From Candidatus Rokuibacteriota bacterium (GTDB lineage Bacteria > Methylomirabilota > Methylomirabilia > Rokubacteriales > CSP1-6), in assembly GCA_030647435.1 (NCBI GenBank), contig JAUSJX010000008.1, forward strand, positions 1 through 64,000: 64,000 nt of DNA, in the 5' to 3' direction. How positions within the stretch are numbered: position 1 is the first letter of the stretch; the number at the start of each line of letters is the position of its first letter. The notes under the pieces were generated by a model that was not told the DNA's origin, ran no database searches, and worked only from the letters and a program-made list of their open reading frames with translations. Made by a program: the position numbers and the translations under genes. This document shows, piece by piece, positions 26,402-34,771 of the stretch.

Positions 26402-26520
26402 ATAAAGCCCATTCTTGGGCGTGGCGCTGCCCTTGGGGGCCATCCTCACAGTGCTGACAAGGAAGGCCCAGGGGGGAAGACTCTCGGGCGAGGCGGGTCA
26501 TGACTGAGAACGGGCTTTAT
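26402..26520. repeat. 119-bp segment bounded by 14-bp inverted repeats
   Basis: ATAAAGCCCATTCT (26402-26415) and AGAACGGGCTTTAT (26507-26520) are inverted copies with one mismatch. The inside has no convincing gene. It fills the gap between the convergent aminotransferase and hemY genes. It could be a decayed insertion element; no clear target duplication is seen. Confidence 0.4.
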
Positions 26521-26534
26521 GTTATCGAGAGTCA

Positions 26535-27944
26535 TTAGGCGCCAGCGGGTTCGAGCAGGCGCGCCGCAGCGTCTTCACCGGAGCGGACGCAGTCGGAGAT
26601 GCCGACGCCGCGGTAGGCGCCGCCCACCAGCGCAAGCCCCGGGTGAGCGCGAAGACACCCCTCGATGGCCTCGACGCGGGCCAGGTGCCCCACGTGGTAC
26701 TGCGGCATGGCCTTGGGGTAGCGGCTCACGCGTGAGAAGAGCGGCGGCGCCGTCACTCCCAGCAGCTCTCCCAGCTCGGCGCGCGCGACGCGCGTCAGCG
26801 TATCGTCGTCGCCCTCGAGGATGGCCTCGTTCAGCGCGCCGCCCATGAACACGCGGAGCAGGGCGAAGCCGTCCGGGGCGCGGCCCGGGTACTTCACGCT
26901 CGAGAAGGTGCAGGCGATGATGGGGCGCCGCTCGATCTGCGGCACGACGAAGCCGAAGCCGTCGAGCGGATGCGGGATGTCGGCGCGCCGCCAGCCGAGC
27001 GTCACCGTCGCCGACGACGCGTACGGGATGCCGTCGAGCAGGTGCGTCAGTGACGGGTCCGCGTAGCGCAGCATGCGTCCGGCCTGATGCGACTCGGTGG
27101 CGATGATGACCGCATCCGCCGTCGCCGGCGGGCCGTCCCGGAGGCCGAGACGCCAGCCCGAGCCCTCGCGCGTGATGTCCGTGACGCGCGCCTTGAGCCG
27201 GACGGCCTCGGGCGGCAGGCGGGCACCCAGGACGCGGATCAGCTCCTCCATCCCCTCGGCGAACGTCACGAAGAGCGACCATCGCGCCCCGCTCGCGCCT
27301 GCCGCTCCGGCTGGCATCTTTCGCGCCCCGCGCCAGAGCCCGAGGATCAGGCTCCGCTCCCTGCGCTCGAGCTCGAGGAAGCGCGGCATGGTGGCGGCGA
27401 GCGAGAGCGCGTCGGGATCGGCCGTGTAGATCCCCGCCACGAGCGGCTGGGCTACCCGCTCGAGCGCCTCCCTGCCGAGCCTGCGAGACACGAAGGCTCC
27501 CAGGCTCTCGTCGGGATCGCCGCCGCGGGGCAGCACGAGATCCATCGCCATCCTGAGCTTGCCGGGCCAGGAGAAGAGGCCCGAGCGGATGAATGGCCCG
27601 AGCCGAGTTGGCGCCAGGAGCTGAAAACCGTCGGGCAGCGGGTGGAGCCGCCCGCGGAAGGCGACGTAGGTACGGCGGAAGCGGTCGTCGGTGCGCACCA
27701 GCCGGTCTTCGATGCCGAGTCGCTTGCAGAGCTGGAGCGCCCAGGGCTTCTCCGAGAGGAATGAGTCGGGGCCGCACTCGACCAGAAAGCCCTCGTAGCG
27801 ATCGGTCTGGATGGTGCCGCCCAGCCGGTCACCGGCCTCGAAGAGCGACAGCTCGAGCCGCCGGCCACGCTCCCGGGCGAGCTCGACGGCGCGATGGGCG
27901 GCCGCCAGCCCCGCGATGCCGCCGCCCACGACCGCCAGTCTCAC
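26535..27944 (-). CDS. hemY: Protoporphyrinogen/coproporphyrinogen oxidase (HemY type)
   Basis: 469 residues from the GTG at 27944, which overlaps the hemH stop by 4 bases; a longer upstream frame is only a continuation through hemH. FAD-binding VVGGGIAGLAAAHRA at the N-terminus, then GDRLGGTIQT and the substrate-side CGPDSFLSEK, are typical of HemY. The C-terminus has GGAYRGVGISDCVRSG, the second FAD contact. It oxidises the porphyrinogen to the porphyrin using oxygen. Third gene of the hemE-hemH-hemY operon. Confidence 0.93.
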   Translation of the reverse strand: MRLAVVGGGIAGLAAAHRAVELARERGRRLELSLFEAGDRLGGTIQTDRYEGFLVECGPDSFLSEKPWALQLCKRLGIEDRLVRTDDRFRRTYVAFRGRLHPLPDGFQLLAPTRLGPFIRSGLFSWPGKLRMAMDLVLPRGGDPDESLGAFVSRRLGREALERVAQPLVAGIYTADPDALSLAATMPRFLELERRERSLILGLWRGARKMPAGAAGASGARWSLFVTFAEGMEELIRVLGARLPPEAVRLKARVTDITREGSGWRLGLRDGPPATADAVIIATESHQAGRMLRYADPSLTHLLDGIPYASSATVTLGWRRADIPHPLDGFGFVVPQIERRPIIACTFSSVKYPGRAPDGFALLRVFMGGALNEAILEGDDDTLTRVARAELGELLGVTAPPLFSRVSRYPKAMPQYHVGHLARVEAIEGCLRAHPGLALVGGAYRGVGISDCVRSGEDAAARLLEPAGA

Positions 27945-28864
27945 CGCGGCCCCCGCGTGACGAGATCGGCGAGCATGGCGATGAACGCGGGATGATCGTT
28001 GGCGGCCTGCGCCCGGTGGAAACGCAGGCCCACCTCGGCGGCGACGGCGCGCGCCTCGACGTCCAGATCGTAGAGGACCTCGAGGTGGTCGCAGACGAAG
28101 CCGATCGGGACGACGACGACGTCCTCGATCCCCTGCCCCTTCACGCCGCGAAGCGCGTCGCAGATGTCGGGCTCGAGCCACGGATCGCTCGGCGCGCCGC
28201 TCCGGCTCTGGTAGGCGACCTGCCAGCGCGCGTGGCCGAGACGGCCGGCGATCACGAGCGCGGCGGCCTCAAGCTGGCGCGCATAGGGCGAGCCGCTCGC
28301 CATGGCGACGGGAACGCTGTGGGCGGTGAAAACCAGGAGCGCATCCGCGCGCTTCGGCGCGGAGACCTGCGCGAGCGCGTCGGCACCGCGCGCCACCATG
28401 GCGTCGATGAAGCGCGGGTGCTCGGCCCAGGGCGGCGCGTAGGCGACCTCGGGAGCGCCGGCGCCCACCTTCTCGCGAGCCGCCTCGACATCGGCCACGT
28501 AGCGCTCCCACGACGCCTCGGTCTGGAAGGAGGAGAGGATGATGCCGAGCGCCCGGCGGCGGCCGCGGTCGCGCATTTCGGCGAGCGTCTCGTGCAGGAA
28601 CGGGTGCCAGTTCCTCATGCCTACGTAAACGGACGTCGGAATGCCGTCCCGCTTCAGGGCCCGGCGGAGGCCCTCGGCCTGTCTCATCGTCAGCTCGTTG
28701 AGCGGCGAGCGGCCGCCGATCAGCTCGTAGTGGTGCGCGACCGCCTCGAGGCGCTCGAGCGGGATGCGGCGCCCCGCCGATACGATCTCAAGGAAGGGCC
28801 TGATGTCCTCGCGCTTCTCCGGCCCGCCGAAGGCGATCAGCAGGACCGAATCGAAGTCGCTCAT
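27941..28864 (-). CDS. hemH: Ferrochelatase
   Basis: 307 residues from the ATG at 28864, overlapping the hemE stop (ATGA). The opening SVLLIAFGGPEKREDIRPFL is the ferrochelatase start; the catalytic His is in LLVFTAHSVP, and the acidic metal-path region in VPIGFVCDHLEVLYDLDVEA is intact. It inserts Fe2+ into the porphyrin ring. Whether the substrate is protoporphyrin or coproporphyrin cannot be decided from what is visible. The gene overlaps hemY by 4 bases. Confidence 0.93.
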   Translation of the reverse strand: MSDFDSVLLIAFGGPEKREDIRPFLEIVSAGRRIPLERLEAVAHHYELIGGRSPLNELTMRQAEGLRRALKRDGIPTSVYVGMRNWHPFLHETLAEMRDRGRRRALGIILSSFQTEASWERYVADVEAAREKVGAGAPEVAYAPPWAEHPRFIDAMVARGADALAQVSAPKRADALLVFTAHSVPVAMASGSPYARQLEAAALVIAGRLGHARWQVAYQSRSGAPSDPWLEPDICDALRGVKGQGIEDVVVVPIGFVCDHLEVLYDLDVEARAVAAEVGLRFHRAQAANDHPAFIAMLADLVTRGPR

Positions 28865-29892
28865 CGAGCCGACAGCTCGTGCACGATGTCTACGAGCGCC
28901 TTCACGTTCTCGACGGGCGTTTCCTGGTGGACGCCGTGGCCGAGGTTGAAGATGTGGCCTGGGTGCTGCGCGGCGCCGTCGAGGATGGCCTTGGCGGCGC
29001 GGCGGATCTCGCCGGTGCTCGACAGGAGCACGGCGGGGTCGAGGTTGCCCTGCACCGCCACGTCGTAGCCGAGCCGCTCCCATGTCGGGCCCAGCTCGAC
29101 GCGCCAGTCGAGGCCGATGACGCCGCCCCCCGCCTCCTTCATTAAAGGAAGGAGCGTGGCCGTGCCCACCCCGAAGTGGATAACGGGTATGCCTGGAGTC
29201 AGACGCTGGATGACGGAACGGCTGTGAGGCAGGACGAACTCGCGGTAGTCGGCCGGTGAAAGCGTGCCGACCCACGAGTCGAAGAGCTGCACGGCCTGGG
29301 CGCCCGCGGCGATCTGGCCATTGAGATAGTCCGCCGTGATGCCGGCGAGCCGTCCCAGCATCGCGTGCCACGCGTCCCGCTCCGCGCGCATGAAGCGCTT
29401 GGTCAGCAGGAACTCGCGGGAGGCGCCGCCCTCGATGAGATACGAGGCGAGCGTGAAGGGCGCGCCGGCGAAGCCGATGAGCGGGACGCGTTCGCCCAGC
29501 GCCTTGCGCGCGAGCCTGACCGTCTCGAAGACGAAGCCCACTGAAGCCGCAACGTCTCCCCCGCCGAGCCGCGCCACATCATCGGCGCCCCGGACGGGGC
29601 GCACGATGTGCGGCCCCTCGCCCCTGGTGAACTCGAGCCCGACGCCGAGCGGCTCGAGGACCAGCAGGATATCGGCGAAGAGGATGGCCGCGTCCACGCC
29701 CAGCCGCTCCACCGGCTGGAGCGTCACTTCGGCCGCGGCCTGCGGGTTCTTGCACAGCTCCAGAAAGCCGTGCCGCTCGCGCATGGCGCGGTACTCGGGC
29801 ATGTAGCGCCCTGCCTGGCGCATGAGCCAGATGGGGGTGAACGCGGTCTGCCGGCGCCGGCACGCGTCGAGAAACACGGAGGGCGGTGCCAT
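28861..29892 (-). CDS. hemE: Uroporphyrinogen decarboxylase
   Basis: 343 residues, full length. The signature PIWLMRQAGRYMPEYR near the N-terminus carries the substrate-binding arginine; the catalytic Asp is in AAILFADIL; GFAGAPFTLASYLIEGG and FNLGHGVHQETP near the end are conserved. It decarboxylates uroporphyrinogen III to coproporphyrinogen III. First gene of the operon, with a good promoter immediately upstream. Confidence 0.95.
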   Translation of the reverse strand: MAPPSVFLDACRRRQTAFTPIWLMRQAGRYMPEYRAMRERHGFLELCKNPQAAAEVTLQPVERLGVDAAILFADILLVLEPLGVGLEFTRGEGPHIVRPVRGADDVARLGGGDVAASVGFVFETVRLARKALGERVPLIGFAGAPFTLASYLIEGGASREFLLTKRFMRAERDAWHAMLGRLAGITADYLNGQIAAGAQAVQLFDSWVGTLSPADYREFVLPHSRSVIQRLTPGIPVIHFGVGTATLLPLMKEAGGGVIGLDWRVELGPTWERLGYDVAVQGNLDPAVLLSSTGEIRRAAKAILDGAAQHPGHIFNLGHGVHQETPVENVKALVDIVHELSAR

Positions 29893-29900
29893 CGCCGCCG

Positions 29901-29929
29901 AGCGTACAGGCCGCCTCTGGCGCAGTCAA
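29901..29929 (-). promoter_or_regulatory. Promoter of hemE-hemH-hemY
   Basis: Minus strand: TTGACT (29929-29924), 17-base spacer, TACGCT (29906-29901). Only 8 bases separate the -10 from the hemE ATG, so the transcript is predicted to be leaderless. Confidence 0.55.
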
Positions 29930-30013
29930 GGAAGCGGGCGTATGATCCTCTTTCGGCGCGCCGCGTGGCGCGCCAGCCGCGGGCGAGACTGTCACCCTTG
30001 GGAGGAGTCTCCG

Positions 30014-31687
30014 ATGCCCTTCACGTCAGGCAAGCAGGCCTTCCTCGAGATCCTCAAGCAGGAAGGCGTCGAGATCATGTTCGGCAACCCCGGCACGACC
30101 GAGCTGCCGCTGATGGACGGCCTCGCGCGCGAGCCCGGCATCCGCTACATCCTGGCGCTGCAGGAGTCGGTCGCCATCGCGATGGCCGACGGCTACGCCC
30201 AGGCGAGCGGCAAGCTTGCCGCCGTCAACGTCCATACGTCCCCGGGGCTCGGCAACGCCATGGGCATGCTCTACGACGCCATGAAGGCGGGCTCGCCGCT
30301 CCTCCTCACCGCCGGCCAGCACGACCAGGCGATGAACCTGACGGAGCCCATCCTGTGGTCGGACCTGCCGCCCGTCGCGCGCCCCTACGTCAAGTGGTCC
30401 TACGAGATCACGCGGCTCGAGGACCTGCCGCGCGCCGTGCGCCGCGCCGCCACGACCGCCAAGGCGCATCCCACGGGCCCCGTCTTCCTCGCGCTGCCCG
30501 TGGACGTGCTGAACGCCGAGCGCCAGGTCGATCTCCTCGAGACGACGCGCATCGCCCCGCGCATCCGCGGCGACAAGGCGGCGATCGAGGCCGCGGCGGA
30601 CCTCCTCGTCAAGGCCCAGCGCCCCATCCTGATCTCCGGCGACGCGGTCGCTCACGGCGATGCGCTCGCGGAAATGGCGGAAGTCGCCGAGCTGCTCGGC
30701 GCGCCCGTCTACGCCGAGTGCGTGCCCTCGACCTGCTCCTTCCCGTTCACTCACCCGCTCTACGCCGGCGCCTTCCCGCGCCTGGGCCCGCCGATCCGGG
30801 CGCTCCTCATGAAGCACGACCTTGTCTTCTCCGTGGGCGGCGACATGTTCACCCTCTCGCTGCCGTCGGACGTCGAACCGATGCCGGAAGGACTGCCGCT
30901 CATCCACCTGGACCTGGACCCGTGGGAGATCGGCAAGAACTACCCGGCCAAGGTCGCCATCCAGGGCGATCCCAAGGCGACACTGCCGGATCTGGCCGAG
31001 GCGCTCCGCCGGCGCCTCTCCCCCGACGCCGTCAAGGCGGCGAAGGCGCGCGCCGGAGAGCTCGGCAAGGCGCGCGAGGCCAAGATCGCCGACCTGCGCA
31101 CCCGCGCCAAGGCCGAAGCCGGGCGCACGCCCATCACGCCGCTGTCCCTCGTGGCGGCGGTCGCCGACGCGGTGCCCGACGACGCCGTCGTCGTGGACGA
31201 GAGCATCTCCTCGGGCGGCGGCCTGCGCGAGCTGCTCAAGTCGCGTGACCCGAAGGGCTACTACGGCCTCCGCGGCGGCGGGATCGGCTGGGGGCTGCCG
31301 GCCGCGCTCGGCATCAAGCTTGCCCAGCCCGGGCGCCCGGTCGTGGCGCTGGTCGGCGATGGCAGCGCGATGTACACCATCCAGTCGCTCTGGACGGCCG
31401 CCCACGACTCGATCCCCGTCGTCTACGTCATCTTCAACAACGCCTCGTACCGCATCCTCAAGCAGCGGACGCTCGCGCTCAAGGGCTTCTCCGCCGAGGA
31501 CGACAAGTACGTCGCCATGGACCTGGTCAACCCGCGCCTCGATTACGTGGGTCTCGCCAAGTCGATGGGCGTGGCGGGTGAGCTCGTGGAGAAGTCCGCC
31601 GACGTCGGGCCGGCCATCCACCGCGGGCTCGCCTCCAGCGGCCCGTATCTCATAGACGTCCGCATCGACGGGTCCTTTAAGTCTTGA
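30014..31687 (+). CDS. Thiamine-diphosphate-dependent decarboxylase, benzoylformate decarboxylase-like
   Basis: 557 residues from the ATG at 30014, preceded by GGAGGAG; a longer frame from 29822 reads through the hemE promoter and is not used. The N-terminal pyrimidine-binding domain has the catalytic-type Glu in ALQES; the C-terminal PP domain has the GDG motif at about 448 followed by VIFNNASYR, the ThDP/Mg site. The closest pattern is MdlC/acetolactate-synthase-like enzymes; a 2-oxo acid is the likely substrate. The SDR gene downstream overlaps its stop, and the pair could convert an oxo acid to an aldehyde and then act on it. Confidence 0.88.
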   Translation: MPFTSGKQAFLEILKQEGVEIMFGNPGTTELPLMDGLAREPGIRYILALQESVAIAMADGYAQASGKLAAVNVHTSPGLGNAMGMLYDAMKAGSPLLLTAGQHDQAMNLTEPILWSDLPPVARPYVKWSYEITRLEDLPRAVRRAATTAKAHPTGPVFLALPVDVLNAERQVDLLETTRIAPRIRGDKAAIEAAADLLVKAQRPILISGDAVAHGDALAEMAEVAELLGAPVYAECVPSTCSFPFTHPLYAGAFPRLGPPIRALLMKHDLVFSVGGDMFTLSLPSDVEPMPEGLPLIHLDLDPWEIGKNYPAKVAIQGDPKATLPDLAEALRRRLSPDAVKAAKARAGELGKAREAKIADLRTRAKAEAGRTPITPLSLVAAVADAVPDDAVVVDESISSGGGLRELLKSRDPKGYYGLRGGGIGWGLPAALGIKLAQPGRPVVALVGDGSAMYTIQSLWTAAHDSIPVVYVIFNNASYRILKQRTLALKGFSAEDDKYVAMDLVNPRLDYVGLAKSMGVAGELVEKSADVGPAIHRGLASSGPYLIDVRIDGSFKS

Positions 31688-32469
31688 GCGGCGGGCAAAT
31701 CGTGAGCGGACGGCTCAAGGACAAGGTCGCCATCATCACCGGCGCGGGGTCGCGCGGCCCGGGGCTCGGCAACGGCAAGGCCGCGGCCATCCTCTTCGCC
31801 CGCGAGGGCGCCCGCGTCCTCTGCGTGGACGCCAAGCCCGAAAACGCCGAGGAGACGGCCAAGCTGATCGCCCAGGAGGGCGGCGAGGCCGCGGTCTTCA
31901 CCGCCGACGTGACGCGCAAGGCCGAGTGCGAGGCGATGGTCAAGGCGGCGCTCGATCGCTGGGGCGCCGTGGACATCCTCCACAACAATGTCGGCATCGA
32001 ATCGCGCAAGACGCTCTTCGAGGTGACGGAAGAGGAGTGGGACCAGGTCATGGCCGTCGACCTCAAGTCCATGCTCCTCGCGACCCAGGCGGCCGCCAGG
32101 CCCATGGTCGAGCGCGGGCGGGGTGCCATCATTTGCGTCTCGTCCGTCGCCGCGCTGCGCGGCCACGGCCGCACCGCCTACGCTGCCGCCAAGGCGGGCG
32201 TCATCGGCTTCGTCCGCACCTGCGCGGCCCAGCTCGGCCCCAAGGGCGTGCGTGTCAACGCGATCGCTCCCGGCATGGTCTGGACGCCGATGGTCGAGAG
32301 CGTCGGCCCAGAGCTAAGGGAGAAGCGGCGCAAGGCGAGCCCGCTCGGCACCGAGGGCGAGGGCTGGGACGTCGGCTGGGCGGCCGTCTCCCTCGCCAGC
32401 GACGAGGCGCGCTGGGTGACGGGCCAGACGCTCGTAGTGGATGGCGGTTTGACGCTGACAACGCGCTAA
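31684..32469 (+). CDS. SDR-family NAD(P)-dependent oxidoreductase
   Basis: 261 residues from a TTG overlapping the previous stop; a GTG at 31702 (before SGRLKDKVAIITG) is an equally good start. Rossmann motif TGAGSRGPGLGNG, HNNVGIES in place of the usual NNAG, catalytic Ser in CVSSVAALRG and the Y-x3-K in TAYAAAKAG are present; VDGGLTL closes the protein. Substrate unknown. Translationally coupled to the ThDP decarboxylase. Confidence 0.9.
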   Translation: MSGGQIVSGRLKDKVAIITGAGSRGPGLGNGKAAAILFAREGARVLCVDAKPENAEETAKLIAQEGGEAAVFTADVTRKAECEAMVKAALDRWGAVDILHNNVGIESRKTLFEVTEEEWDQVMAVDLKSMLLATQAAARPMVERGRGAIICVSSVAALRGHGRTAYAAAKAGVIGFVRTCAAQLGPKGVRVNAIAPGMVWTPMVESVGPELREKRRKASPLGTEGEGWDVGWAAVSLASDEARWVTGQTLVVDGGLTLTTR

Positions 32470-32506
32470 CTCTCACTGGAGACCGGAAAATGGTGATGCC
32501 TTCGGG

Positions 32507-33436
32507 ATGCACCTGGGACACGTGGGCGGGCCGATGGCCGATATGCGCAAGCTCTGGCGCTTCGCGGACGCCAACGGCTTCGACTGGTTCTCCTCCGCCG
32601 ATCACTTCCAGGAGTCGCCGTACCGCGACGGTAACGGCCCCTGCTTCGAAGCGATCAGCACGATGACGGCCATCGCGCTCGACACCAGGCACGTGCGCGT
32701 GGGCTCGCTCGTGATCTGCGTCAACTACAGGAACCCCGGCGTCCTCGCCAAGGCCATCTGCACCATCGACCACCTCTCCGGCGGCCGCTGCGAGATCGGC
32801 ATCGGCGCCGGCTGGCACCAGCACGAGTACGAGGGCTACGGCATCCCCTTCGAGCGCATCGGCATCCGCCAGGACCACCTCGAGGAGGCGGTGCAGATCC
32901 TGCGCATGCTCTTCGACCAGCCGATCTCAAACTTCAAGGGTCAGTACTTCCAGCTCAACGACGCGCGCTGCAACCCCAAGCCTCTTCAGAAGCGCCTGCC
33001 CATCTGGGTGGGCGGCCAGGGCGAGAAGCGCACGCTCCGCACGGCGGCGAAGTACGCCGACGGCTGGAACGCGCCCTACATCGACCCGCAGGTGTGGAAG
33101 GCCAAGAACGCGATCCTCGACGACTGGTGCGCCAAGGAAGGCCGCGACCCCAGGACGCTCGCGCGCTCCGTCAACGTCGGCTTCTACCTGGGCGCCGACG
33201 CCAAGGGGGTCCAGCGCGGCGAGGCGATCTTCAAGTCCCACTGGGGCGAGAACCCGGAGCGCAAGGGTTTCTTCCGCGGCACGCCGAAAGACGCGCTCGA
33301 GATGTGCCAGGCCTATCAGGCGGTGGGCGTCCAGCGCGTGAACCTCGCTTTCCGCGAGGGCCCCTACGACTTCGACGCGCTCCAGGGCTTCGTCGAAACG
33401 GTCCTGCCGGCCTTCGGCATCAAGCGGCCGGCCTGA
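32507..33436 (+). CDS. LLM-class flavin-dependent oxidoreductase
   Basis: 309 residues, luciferase-like TIM barrel. DWFSSADHFQES, then VGSLVICVNYRNPGVLAK, HLSGGRCEIGIGAGWHQHEY and LPIWVGGQGEKRTLR are typical of FMN- or F420-dependent members. The frame stays open upstream of the ATG (FG precedes MHLG), so the true start could be slightly earlier, but no start codon with a ribosome site is seen. Lies 37 bp after the SDR and 13 bp before citrate synthase, probably one operon. Confidence 0.88.
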   Translation: MHLGHVGGPMADMRKLWRFADANGFDWFSSADHFQESPYRDGNGPCFEAISTMTAIALDTRHVRVGSLVICVNYRNPGVLAKAICTIDHLSGGRCEIGIGAGWHQHEYEGYGIPFERIGIRQDHLEEAVQILRMLFDQPISNFKGQYFQLNDARCNPKPLQKRLPIWVGGQGEKRTLRTAAKYADGWNAPYIDPQVWKAKNAILDDWCAKEGRDPRTLARSVNVGFYLGADAKGVQRGEAIFKSHWGENPERKGFFRGTPKDALEMCQAYQAVGVQRVNLAFREGPYDFDALQGFVETVLPAFGIKRPA

Positions 33437-33449
33437 GAGGAGACAGAAC

Positions 33450-34580
33450 ATGGCTGAAGGCACCCAGCTGATCCGCGGCCTCGAGGGCGTGGTCGCCGCC
33501 GAGACCGAGCTTTGCGACCTCGACGGCACGAACGGCCGCCTCGCCTACCGCGGCTACGACATCGACGACCTCGCGCGCAAGGCGACCTTCGAGGAAGTCG
33601 CGTATCTCCTCTGGATGGGCGAGCTGCCCAATAAGAGCCAGCTCGATCGCTTCATGGCCGAGCTGGCGGCGGCGCGACCGATCCCCGGCGATCTCGTCAA
33701 AGCCTACGCGCTGATGCCCAAGCAAACCGATCCCATGCGCGTGCTCCAAGCGTCCGTCGCGATCCTGGGCATGCACGACCCCGACACGAAAGACAACTCG
33801 CACGCGGCCAACCTGCGCAAGGCTGTGCGCCTGACCAGCCAGTTCGCCACGGCGATCTGCGCCCACCACCGAGTGCGCAGCGGCCAGGAGCCCGTGCCGC
33901 CGTCGAAGGACTTGTCGCTTGCGGCCAACTTCCTCTACATGCTGACGGGGAAGAAGCCGAGCGAGGTCACGACCAAGGCCTTCGACGCGAGCCTCGTCCT
34001 CTACGCCGAGCACGAGCTGAATGCCTCGACCTTCACGACGCGCGTGATCGCGGCGACCTTGTCCGACATGCACTCCGCCGTGGCGGGAGGCGTCGGCGCG
34101 CTCAAGGGCACGCTCCACGGCGGCGCCGGCGAGGCCGTGATGCGGACGCTGCTGGAGATCGGCAAACTCGACAACGTGGACGCCTTCGCGGACAAGGCGC
34201 TCGCCGAGAAGCGGCGTCTCATGGGCATGGGCCACCGCGTCTACACGGCCGGTGACCCGCGCGCGGCCATTCTCAAAGGCATGGCCGAGGCGGCGTGCCG
34301 GGAGACGGGGCAGGCGCTCTGGTACGACCTTGCGGTGAAGCTCCACGCCAAGGTCCACGCCGTCAAGAAGCTCATCCCCAACGTGGACTTCTACTCGGCG
34401 CCGCTCTTCTACTCGATCGGCATCCCCGTGGACCTTTTCACGCCGGTCATCGCGACGTCCCGCATCGCTGGCTGGACGGCCAACCTCCTCGAGCAGTACG
34501 ACGACAACCGGCTGATCCGCCCGCGCGCCGACTACAAGGGCCCCGGCAGAAAACCGTTCGTGCCAGTAGAAAAGCGATGA
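33450..34580 (+). CDS. Citrate synthase / 2-methylcitrate synthase
   Basis: 376 residues, the short bacterial type II-like size. Catalytic residues are H223 (LHGGAGE), H262 (GHRVYTAGDP) and an Asp near 315 (NVDFYSAPLF), with EHELNAST at 187-194. An AGGAG site precedes the ATG. Condenses acetyl-CoA or propionyl-CoA with oxaloacetate. The neighbours aconitase and PrpF favour a methylcitrate role, but no PrpB or PrpD is present, so plain citrate synthesis cannot be excluded. Confidence 0.9.
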   Translation: MAEGTQLIRGLEGVVAAETELCDLDGTNGRLAYRGYDIDDLARKATFEEVAYLLWMGELPNKSQLDRFMAELAAARPIPGDLVKAYALMPKQTDPMRVLQASVAILGMHDPDTKDNSHAANLRKAVRLTSQFATAICAHHRVRSGQEPVPPSKDLSLAANFLYMLTGKKPSEVTTKAFDASLVLYAEHELNASTFTTRVIAATLSDMHSAVAGGVGALKGTLHGGAGEAVMRTLLEIGKLDNVDAFADKALAEKRRLMGMGHRVYTAGDPRAAILKGMAEAACRETGQALWYDLAVKLHAKVHAVKKLIPNVDFYSAPLFYSIGIPVDLFTPVIATSRIAGWTANLLEQYDDNRLIRPRADYKGPGRKPFVPVEKR

Positions 34581-34596
34581 GCCGGCCTCACACTCC

Positions 34597-34763
34597 ACCC
34601 TCACCCTACCCTCTCCCTGGAAGGGAGAGGGGGGTCAGATCTACCCTCTCCCCCTGGGGCAGAGGGCCGGGGGCCAGATCTACCCTCTCCCCCTGGGGCA
34701 GAGGGCCGGGGGCCAGATTTCCCCTCTCCCCGAGTGGGGGAGAGGGCAGGGTGAGGGGGTAAG
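34597..34763. repeat. Palindromic GC-rich repeat cluster with 39-bp tandem units
   Basis: Starts with CCCTCACCCTACCCTCTCCC and ends with GGGGGAGAGGGCAGGGTGAG, the two complementary arms of the window-wide repeat family. Between them a 39-bp unit (from CAGATCTACCCTCTCCCCCT) is repeated at 34636 and 34675, with a diverged third copy at 34714. Fills the gap between citrate synthase and aconitase. Confidence 0.85.
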
Positions 34764-34771
34764 GTTCGCTG

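Noticed and set aside
28865-29371. Upstream extension of the hemH frame
   Set aside because: It lies entirely within hemE in another frame and has low-complexity Arg/Gly composition; the ATGA overlap start is family-typical.
29608-31621. Long frames on both strands around the ThDP decarboxylase
   Set aside because: Shadows of hemE and the decarboxylase with no recognisable domain.
34636-34752. 39-bp tandem repeats considered as a CRISPR
   Set aside because: The units are contiguous with no spacers and belong to the palindromic repeat family; no cas genes are near (the Cas4-like nuclease at 4380 has no Cas neighbours).
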